NCBI RefSeq assembly: GCF_018811945.1
Contig: NZ_JACRVU010000020.1
Span: 1-51,180 of the forward strand
Length of the DNA stretch: 51,180 bases
Direction: 5' to 3'
Source: Gluconobacter sp. P1C6_b
Lineage (GTDB): Bacteria; Pseudomonadota; Alphaproteobacteria; Acetobacterales; Acetobacteraceae
Part shown: one piece after another, positions 45,290 to 51,180 of the stretch
Position numbering within the stretch: position 1 is the first letter of the stretch
Layout: each line of letters begins with the position of its first letter
Notes under the pieces: generated by a model
Seen by the model: only the letters and a program-made list of their open reading frames with translations
What the model was told of the DNA's origin: nothing
Database searches by the model: none
Made by a program: the position numbers and the translations under genes

Positions 45290-46785
45290 GAGCCTTCAAA
45301 CCGATGAAGCGCATTCTCCAGACAGGGAGCAATCGCCAGGCACCCCGCCACATCTCCCGTGTCAGAAAGATAAGCCAGCGCCTCCAGAAGACCTTTCAGG
45401 TCACCGGAAAAATCCGGATATTCCACAGGTTTCAGTCTGAACAATTCCCAATCATTAACATGCTCCGCATCGCAATGAAGATTCTTCTTTAACTCGGGCG
45501 GCAATGCTTTGAGCCATTTACCATTTGCCGGATTGCGAAATCCGATACCATTTTCTTCTTCAGAATTCAGATATGATATGACTCTTGTCTCTCTCAATTC
45601 TTTTTCTATGAAAAATGGCGGCAAAGAGGAATGATTTGCAAAAATAAATGACTTATTACCCACTGCGGCGACAAGAACGTCATAATCCCCAGCTTCCTTC
45701 ACATCTCTCGAAAGAAGAATATTTTCCCGACCTGCAAAGAAAATATTCCCTCTGTTTTTCCGTTCCAGAAATCCCAGGCCCAATTTTTCTATTATTGTTT
45801 TCCAATATGCACTTGATCCGGCAGCATTCACCAGAAATTCTGCAAGCGTGGAAGGATCTACTTTAACTTCGCTGTATACATAGCGTATCTCGGACTCATG
45901 CGCCGCATCCATCAATTCGTATGAACGCGCAATAGGTCGGTCTTCCGGGCAGATGGCTATGCCTTTCGGCGCCCCCGCAAAAATCGACGTATGAAAAGCC
46001 GAGCCAATAGGCCCTATGACAATATTCTCGTTAAATATCTTGATCTGATCGGCAACAGACAGGTCTTCAGGCCGAACAACCTTTACTCCACGAACCGAAA
46101 GTTCGGCACAGAGATCCTCTTCGTCACAGGGTAGACGACTATTGTAGAGAGAACTGACCCTGGAGAGATACACCATCCCTTTGAAATCAAAGCTGCTTTC
46201 CTGGACCGCCTTCAAGGACAGCGCTTTCAGATATTTTGCATAGCCCGTATAAACAAAGCCATCTTCAGAAAAAGCCTGTCCCGGTATGGTCATGAAATCA
46301 AATCTTAATGGCACACGGGGAATAATAATCTGTTCTTTCCGGACGCCTGCATAACGAAGCAGATCGACCATCCAGGACTTGGAAAAAATCTCTTCAACGG
46401 TCATGTCACTATGGAAAAGCACCAGCGTTTCCGGTGAACATTCCCTTGAAAAATACCAAAGGGTGTTCAGACATTCCGTGATGAAATGACCGTAATGGTC
46501 GCCAATACACCCCCCATACACGACAGGCCGGTTCTGGTAAGAGGCTGCCTCTCCATTTTTCTGTGTCGTCAGAGCCTGTGTTTTCAATACAGGCGGATAA
46601 CTTGAAAAAAGAGCGTTTCCCAGGATCTGTCGTCCTGTTTCATCAAATAACCCAAAGTCCTTGTCCAAACCGCCCTCCCGCCGTGGAACGTAGAGAACAT
46701 GACGCCGCTCAAAAACTTCCGGGAAACCCTCTATAACAGAACCAGAAATATCATATTTGATGCAATCCTTGATATAATCACTCAT
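45277..46785 (-). CDS. GT61-like glycosyltransferase family protein
   Basis: A 502-residue cytoplasmic protein resembling glycosyltransferase family 61 (DUF563). Family features are GGCIGDHYGHFITECLNTLWYF (residues about 90-111), a segment with VYLSR about residue 206, and ENIVIGPIGSAFHTSIFAG about residue 255. The C-terminal 200 residues look like an added domain (GNKSFIFANHSS, then NPANGKWLKALPPE), not recognised. Base composition is clearly more AT-rich than the neighbours, with codons rare elsewhere in the window, suggesting transfer. AGGA lies upstream of the ATG. It is a single gene, not part of a larger glycan cluster here. Confidence 0.78.
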   Translation of the reverse strand: MSDYIKDCIKYDISGSVIEGFPEVFERRHVLYVPRREGGLDKDFGLFDETGRQILGNALFSSYPPVLKTQALTTQKNGEAASYQNRPVVYGGCIGDHYGHFITECLNTLWYFSRECSPETLVLFHSDMTVEEIFSKSWMVDLLRYAGVRKEQIIIPRVPLRFDFMTIPGQAFSEDGFVYTGYAKYLKALSLKAVQESSFDFKGMVYLSRVSSLYNSRLPCDEEDLCAELSVRGVKVVRPEDLSVADQIKIFNENIVIGPIGSAFHTSIFAGAPKGIAICPEDRPIARSYELMDAAHESEIRYVYSEVKVDPSTLAEFLVNAAGSSAYWKTIIEKLGLGFLERKNRGNIFFAGRENILLSRDVKEAGDYDVLVAAVGNKSFIFANHSSLPPFFIEKELRETRVISYLNSEEENGIGFRNPANGKWLKALPPELKKNLHCDAEHVNDWELFRLKPVEYPDFSGDLKGLLEALAYLSDTGDVAGCLAIAPCLENALHRFEGSDCQ

Positions 46786-46946
46786 ATCATATCCTGTTCT
46801 GAAATAGTTTTATTCCAGATCGATAGCGAAGCTGTTCTCCGCTGTCCATATCACTTATTAAAGCTCATCAAGCCGTAAACAAACGTTTTCAGCCACGAGA
46901 AGAACTGCTTGATACAAGGCGATCCATATTAACGGTTCTGTATATA

Positions 46947-46983
46947 TAAAAAAACCGGAGAGGTTTCCCTTCTCCGGTTTTTT
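46947..46983 (-). terminator. Rho-independent terminator of the peroxidase gene
   Basis: An 11-bp stem (AAAACCGGAGA, 46951-46961, with 46971-46981) and a 9-base loop, with a T run on both sides depending on strand. It lies 20 bases past the peroxidase stop, and may work in both directions. Confidence 0.92.
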
Positions 46984-47003
46984 ACTAGATAAAGACTAAA
47001 GCG

Positions 47004-48494
47004 TCAGTTCGGGGAACCAGAGCCCGACACAGGAGCCTGTAACGGCTGGTCAGCCGCCACATCCTTCAGCGGAATGCCTTCGTACTTGCCCGTCAGCGTC
47101 TTGAGGAACGCCACGATATCCGTGACATCCTGATCGGCAATGTCATGATCCGGCGTCTCGTAACGGGCCATTTCCCGCACGACCTGCTCCAGCGTGGTGG
47201 CCGAACCGTCATGCAGCCACGGCCCCGTCAGCTCGACATTGCGCAGGTTCGGAACCTTGAATCGCTCCTTGTCGCCTTCCCGATGCGTCACAGCCATGCG
47301 GCCTTCGTCCGCAGCCGTCAGCTTCGTGTGGCGGTTCTCGAAATACGGACCTTCCAGCCCCAGGATCTCATAGGCGTCGCCACCCACGGCAATACCGCTA
47401 TGGCACCCCGAGCAGCCGATTTCCTTGAAACGCTCATAACCGCGCTTCTCCTGCGCCGTAATCGCCTTATCATCGCCCTTCAGATACAGATCGAAGCGGC
47501 TGTCCGGGGTAATCAGCGTCTTTTCATATTCCGCAATCGCCCCCGTGATCGTGTCCTTGTCAATCTGGTCGGAGCCGAAGGCCGCATTGAACTGCTCGGC
47601 ATAACCGGGCGTGGTGCGGACATGCTCGGATACCGTGTTCCAGTCATGCGACCCCATTTCCAGCGGATTCATGACCGGCCCGGCCGCCTGCTCCGCCAGA
47701 TCTTTCGCACGCCCGTTCCAGAACTGCGCCATGCTGAACACGGCGTTATAGACGGTCGGAACATTGATCGGCCCCTTCTGCCCGCCAATGCCCGTCGCGG
47801 TCGTCAGGTTGTCCACGCCACCCTTGTTCAGACCATGACAGCTTGCGCAGTTGAGCGTGCCATCACCCGACAGCCCCTTATCGAAGAACAACGCCCGGCC
47901 CAGCTCGGCCTTCTTCCAGTTCACATCCACGCTCTCGGGGATCGGCTGGATCGGTTCACTACGGAACTGCGCCGCCACACCCGGCGTCGCATAGTAACGC
48001 TCACGCTGCTCACGCACCCATTTCAGAATGTCCGCACGCTGCTTCTCGTCCAGATGCGCATGCGGATGCATCAGCAGATAAGCCGCCGGCGGCATCCGGT
48101 TCTGCGTGATGACTTCCTCAATGCGGGAAAGCTGCTCGACGGAAGGCGGCTTGCCGTCCTGCAGGGCCGTCAGAACCGGCGCATATTCGAAATGGCGCTG
48201 CCCCTGCACCAGGTCGCGCTTCATGATCTGGTTGGCCAGCGGCAGCTTGAAATAGAACGGCAGTTCAACATTCTGCGTATGGCAGTAATCGCAGCGCACT
48301 TCCCGAAGGGCCGCAAACGCCGCCATGGCCGTCGGATCCTGACGGGTCGGGCTGCTGGCGGGCAACTGCGGTGCTCCAGCATGATCGAAATGCTCAAGAT
48401 AAGTGACGGTCCCGCCCCAGGCGACAACGCCCAGCGCCACCAGACCGGCAATTCCCTTTGTAATCGTGCTGGAACGCACCACTTTTCTCCTCAT
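47004..48494 (-). CDS. Membrane-anchored three-haem cytochrome c peroxidase
   Basis: A protein of about 496 residues with one N-terminal membrane helix (GIAGLVALGVVAWGG) and three CxxCH haem sites: C68-C71-H72, C216-C219-H220 and C361-C364-H365. The last two and the region between them (NVPTVYNAVFSMAQFWNGRA, NPLEMG) form the standard di-haem CcpA/MauG-like core; the first lies in an extra N-terminal domain, as in E. coli YhjA and quinol peroxidase. Such enzymes reduce hydrogen peroxide in the periplasm, possibly with quinol. With only a quinol oxidase seen nearby, quinol as donor is plausible. The ATG at 48494 or GTG at 48500 may start it. Confidence 0.9.
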   Translation of the reverse strand: MRRKVVRSSTITKGIAGLVALGVVAWGGTVTYLEHFDHAGAPQLPASSPTRQDPTAMAAFAALREVRCDYCHTQNVELPFYFKLPLANQIMKRDLVQGQRHFEYAPVLTALQDGKPPSVEQLSRIEEVITQNRMPPAAYLLMHPHAHLDEKQRADILKWVREQRERYYATPGVAAQFRSEPIQPIPESVDVNWKKAELGRALFFDKGLSGDGTLNCASCHGLNKGGVDNLTTATGIGGQKGPINVPTVYNAVFSMAQFWNGRAKDLAEQAAGPVMNPLEMGSHDWNTVSEHVRTTPGYAEQFNAAFGSDQIDKDTITGAIAEYEKTLITPDSRFDLYLKGDDKAITAQEKRGYERFKEIGCSGCHSGIAVGGDAYEILGLEGPYFENRHTKLTAADEGRMAVTHREGDKERFKVPNLRNVELTGPWLHDGSATTLEQVVREMARYETPDHDIADQDVTDIVAFLKTLTGKYEGIPLKDVAADQPLQAPVSGSGSPN

Positions 48495-48509
48495 ACTCAC
48501 GGTGTCGTG

Positions 48510-48539
48510 ATAATGTCGAAAAGTGACATGCAAAGTCAA
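48510..48539 (-). promoter_or_regulatory. Candidate promoter of the peroxidase gene
   Basis: On the minus strand TTGACT (48534-48539), an 18-base spacer, then CATTAT (48510-48515). If used, the leader before the ATG at 48494 would be only about 8-10 bases, so initiation would be nearly leaderless. Confidence 0.35.
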
Positions 48540-48548
48540 AGTGATTGA

Positions 48549-48567
48549 ACCTGTTAGAAAAACAGGT
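48549..48567. promoter_or_regulatory. 19-bp inverted repeat upstream of the peroxidase promoter
   Basis: ACCTGTT-AGAAA-AACAGGT is a perfect inverted repeat between the methyltransferase stop and the peroxidase -35. It could be an operator or a weak stem for the methyltransferase transcript; no T run follows on either strand. Confidence 0.4.
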
Positions 48568-48575
48568 GTTGTCGA

Positions 48576-49394
48576 TTAATCCTCGTCCTCATGATCGATC
48601 GCGGCCCGCACCCGCTTGCGCGCTACGTTCACATAGGACGTATCGGTATCAATCCCGATCCCTACACATCCCATCCGCTCCGCCGCTACCAGCGTGGTGC
48701 CCGACCCCATGAACGGATCAAGCAGAACGCCCCCCGGCCGCAGTCCGTGCAGCCGGATGCACGCCTCGGGAAGCGCCACCGGGAACGTCCCCGGATGGCT
48801 GAACTTCTCCTTGCGGCTGCGCACGGTCTCGTAGGGAATGAACCACGTATCGCCACGGCACCGTCGGTCCGTGATGTGCTGCCGCCGCACGATATTGCTC
48901 TTGTCCGTAAACGGAACACCCGCATCCAGACGCGACACCGGCACATTGCCCGTCTTGGTCAGATGGAACACATGCTCATGATTGCGATTGACGAAGCGCG
49001 CCGAATTCAGCGGCTTGAAATGCCCGTAAGTAATCTCACCCACCGAAATCGACTTGATCCAGGTGATGTGATTCTGCAGCACGAACAGCTTACGCAGGCG
49101 CGTCATCAGCTCAAACGGCATCCATGGCTGTGAGGACGACCCTGCAATGTTCAGGAAAAACGACCCGTCATCCTTCATCACCCGGCACAGACTGGTGCAG
49201 ACATCCTCCAGCCAGTCCAGATACGCATCCTCCGGCAGGCGGTCTTGATACGTCCGGTACGGCACCCCCAGATTATACGGCGGAGACGTCACCACGACGT
49301 CCACACTCTGCGACGGCATCCGTCTGAGAACCGTCGTGCAGTCCCCACGGATCAGCGTATGGACACCGAGCTTCTCCCGGCGACTGCGGATCAT
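48576..49394 (-). CDS. Beta-class DNA methyltransferase, orphan
   Basis: A 272-residue SAM-dependent DNA amino-methyltransferase. Motif IV TSPPYNLG (about residue 37) comes before the SAM motif LDPFMGSGTTLVAAERMG (about 225-242), the order of the beta class. The SPPY form of motif IV is seen in N4-cytosine enzymes and in some N6-adenine ones, so the base modified cannot be fixed. No restriction endonuclease or specificity gene is adjacent, so it is probably an orphan. The ATG at 49394 overlaps the mltA stop by 4 bases, which decides the start; an open frame runs 36 codons further inside mltA. Confidence 0.88.
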   Translation of the reverse strand: MIRSRREKLGVHTLIRGDCTTVLRRMPSQSVDVVVTSPPYNLGVPYRTYQDRLPEDAYLDWLEDVCTSLCRVMKDDGSFFLNIAGSSSQPWMPFELMTRLRKLFVLQNHITWIKSISVGEITYGHFKPLNSARFVNRNHEHVFHLTKTGNVPVSRLDAGVPFTDKSNIVRRQHITDRRCRGDTWFIPYETVRSRKEKFSHPGTFPVALPEACIRLHGLRPGGVLLDPFMGSGTTLVAAERMGCVGIGIDTDTSYVNVARKRVRAAIDHEDED

Positions 49395-50545
49395 TGCGCC
49401 CCAGAACCCGTGGGAAAGTCCGCAGGCGGCCGCGGCAGAAACAGCACCATCCGGCCATGCGCATGCAGGTTCCCCGCCACAGACTGCGCGGTCGCCCCCC
49501 AACCCGTAAACAGATCGGCCCGACCGGCGCCCTTGATGTCCGTCCCGATATCCTGCGCAAACACCAGATGATCCCAGGTCACAGGCTGACCCGCCCCATA
49601 AGGCAGCTTCGTCTCAACCCACAGCGGCATCGCAAACGGCACCACGGACCGATCGACCGCCACGGAACGCCCGGCCGTCAATGGCATCCCAAACGCCCCT
49701 TTCGGCCCCTGCGCCAGATTGCCGTCATCACGACGGAAAAAGACGTAATTCGGATTACGCTCCATGACGGACATCATCCGGTCCGGATGCGCCTCAAGCC
49801 AGTTGCGGATGCTGTCCATGCTCACACCATCTGTCGGCAGTTCACCGTCCTGCACCAGAACACGCCCGAGCGGCACATAAGCCTGCCCGTTGCGCCCGTC
49901 ATAGCTGACACGCACCTGCCCGCCATCCGGCAGGATCAACCGCCCGGAACCCTGGATCTGAAGGAAAAACAGATCCACCGGGCTTTTCAGCCAGGCGATC
50001 TCAAGTCCCTGTCCCGCCAGCGCGCCGCCATCAATGGCGGCACGGTCATAATACGGCGCGAACTGCCCGTTGACCCACCGCCCGCTGACCATCTGGCCAT
50101 TGGTCGCCTTCGCCCGCACCAGATCGCGTGGACGACCATAGACCGGCGTCTGATAGGCCCCGCCGCGCGTCAGAGACGCCGGGATCTGCGGCTCGAAATA
50201 GCCGGTATAGAACGCATCCGTCCCCACCTCGTAAGGCTGGAACCACGTCTCCAGATACGTCCGCGCATCCGAAGCCGTCGCCAGCGCCGCGCAGGCATTG
50301 CTCCAGTCGGCAGCATGACGCCCATAGGTGATGGCCTCGCTCCCGCCAAGCACCGTCTCAGGCGGCAACTGCGACAGACGATGGCACTCATCCCGCAGCA
50401 GCGGCATCAGGGACGTGAAATCCTCCTGCTCCCATCCGGCGAGCGAGTCATATCCGACAGGAGAGAGCGAAAGCGACGAGGGCGCATTCTGCGGCGTGCA
50501 TGCGCACAGCGCGCCAAGCGTCAGCAGGGTCAGCAGTTTCTTCAT
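49391..50545 (-). CDS. mltA: Membrane-bound lytic murein transglycosylase A
   Basis: A 384-residue MltA, a lipoprotein enzyme that cleaves peptidoglycan to 1,6-anhydro ends. The N-terminus MKKLLTLLTLGALCAC holds a lipobox ending at Cys16. The MltA core (YTGYFEPQIPASL, then VDLFFLQIQGSGRLILPDG) and the C-terminal 3D domain (VFAQDIGTDIKGAGRADLFTGWG) with catalytic Asp are all present. It lies 12 bases after the Tim44-like gene and overlaps the methyltransferase start, so it is the middle of an operon. Confidence 0.94.
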   Translation of the reverse strand: MKKLLTLLTLGALCACTPQNAPSSLSLSPVGYDSLAGWEQEDFTSLMPLLRDECHRLSQLPPETVLGGSEAITYGRHAADWSNACAALATASDARTYLETWFQPYEVGTDAFYTGYFEPQIPASLTRGGAYQTPVYGRPRDLVRAKATNGQMVSGRWVNGQFAPYYDRAAIDGGALAGQGLEIAWLKSPVDLFFLQIQGSGRLILPDGGQVRVSYDGRNGQAYVPLGRVLVQDGELPTDGVSMDSIRNWLEAHPDRMMSVMERNPNYVFFRRDDGNLAQGPKGAFGMPLTAGRSVAVDRSVVPFAMPLWVETKLPYGAGQPVTWDHLVFAQDIGTDIKGAGRADLFTGWGATAQSVAGNLHAHGRMVLFLPRPPADFPTGSGAQ

Positions 50546-50557
50546 CGGAGAACGCGA

Positions 50558-51180
50558 TCAGGCCGGACGCGATGCCGCCAGACGCCACCGCGCGTCGGAC
50601 TGGCCCGCCACACGCTCGAACAGCCACAGATCGTGGAACTCGGTCACGGCCTCGGTCCCGACCAGCGGCTCACCCTCACGATCCGTGAGGATATTCACCT
50701 GACGCGACACGATCTTCACTTCGATTCGGCCAACCCGCGCCCCGTCTTCCCCGGACACCAGCATCGCATCCAGAATAGACAGGCTTTCGATCCCGCGCAG
50801 ATCGCTCCGCTGCGTCTCACCCGCCTGTACCCGTGCATCAATCGCGGCGGAAAAAGAATCCATGGAGGCCGGGGTCAGCAGCTTTTCCAGCGCGGTACGG
50901 TCGCCGACCGCAAAAGCCGGAACCACCTGACGAAACGTCCCTTCGGCTTCCTTCAGGAAAGCATCGGGGGAAAATCCCGGGAAAACAGATCCGATCTCAC
51001 CCAGAACCGTTCCGACCCGCGTGGCAGGCGCCGGAATTTCATACGCCACATCCGGCACCGCCTGATCGGACACCCCGGGAGCAGCCCCCGGTTTCCCTGC
51101 GACCTGCCCCGGCAGCGGCGGCGGAACACTCGGACGTGCGGCATCCGGAGCCGCCCCCTTCTGTGCCCCCGGCCCAAACC
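50558..51180 (-). CDS. Tim44-like domain protein, C-terminal part (5' end outside window)
   Basis: The last 207 codons of a Tim44/TimA-type protein. The C-terminal Tim44-like domain spans from about FLKEAEGTFRQVVPAF to the end, with a LRGIESLSILDAMLV and TEFHDLWLFERV pattern. Before it is a Gly/Pro/Ala linker (window positions 51074-51180), so the frame has no start here; the GTG at 51073 is internal. Relatives carry an N-terminal membrane helix. In alphaproteobacteria this gene commonly precedes mltA, as here, and the protein is inner-membrane with an unclear role in envelope assembly. Confidence 0.85.
   Translation of the reverse strand, partial: FGPGAQKGAAPDAARPSVPPPLPGQVAGKPGAAPGVSDQAVPDVAYEIPAPATRVGTVLGEIGSVFPGFSPDAFLKEAEGTFRQVVPAFAVGDRTALEKLLTPASMDSFSAAIDARVQAGETQRSDLRGIESLSILDAMLVSGEDGARVGRIEVKIVSRQVNILTDREGEPLVGTEAVTEFHDLWLFERVAGQSDARWRLAASRPA

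Overview
The window is GC-rich, densely coded alphaproteobacterial chromosome, most likely from an acetic acid bacterium (Acetobacteraceae, Gluconobacter-like). Evidence includes a cytochrome bo3 quinol oxidase operon, a class I lysyl-tRNA synthetase, a Suv3-type helicase/S4 protein/FdxA ferredoxin block, a CIRCE-controlled groESL operon, and a Hint-domain surface-type protein of a kind common in this family. The assignment rests on reading the sequence, not on a database search. I see no rRNA, tRNA, CRISPR array, insertion sequence or phage.

Layout. 1-4.4 kb: the end of an ABC-F ATPase, a protein with AIDA-like repeats and a Hint domain, and an AI-2E/PerM-type membrane protein. 4.4-9.0 kb: a cell-surface sugar cassette, with a WbpM-like dehydratase, a DegT aminotransferase and a small membrane protein on the minus strand, divergent from a WecA/WbpL-like lipid-carrier sugar-phosphate transferase. 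9.0-14.5 kb: a MarR regulator, an M17 aminopeptidase, then Suv3-like helicase, S4 protein and FdxA. 14.6-18.5 kb: cyoABCD (minus strand, no cyoE), behind a 14-bp perfect palindrome. 19-21.8 kb: a BI-1 protein, a ThpR-like protein with an altered active-site motif coupled to an Fe-S uracil-DNA-glycosylase-like protein, and MarC. 21.8-28.7 kb: lysS followed 9 bp later by an MprF homologue whose synthase domain is cut short, and a large DinG/XPD helicase.

28.7-32.2 kb holds the most system-like unexplained cluster: a 128-aa protein of unknown function, two proteins with YbjQ-like (UPF0145) modules and a TelA-family protein, overlapping or closely spaced on one strand. 32.3-37.9 kb: a large TonB-dependent receptor and groESL, whose promoter abuts a CIRCE operator and overlaps the stop of a DUF4169 gene. 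38-45.2 kb: dienelactone hydrolase, SDR and a DUF2934-like protein; mtnP; hemF coupled to a Bug/TctC-like periplasmic protein; an Smr protein; and a secreted lipase-like hydrolase. 45.3-46.8 kb: an AT-rich GT61-type glycosyltransferase that looks acquired. 47-51.2 kb: a membrane-anchored three-haem peroxidase, an orphan DNA methyltransferase coupled to MltA, and the C-terminal part of a Tim44-like protein running off the window.

No single large novel locus stands out. The best candidates for new biology are the TelA/YbjQ cassette, the lysS-truncated mprF-marC operon, the ThpR variant, the Hint protein, and palindromes upstream of the respiratory genes.
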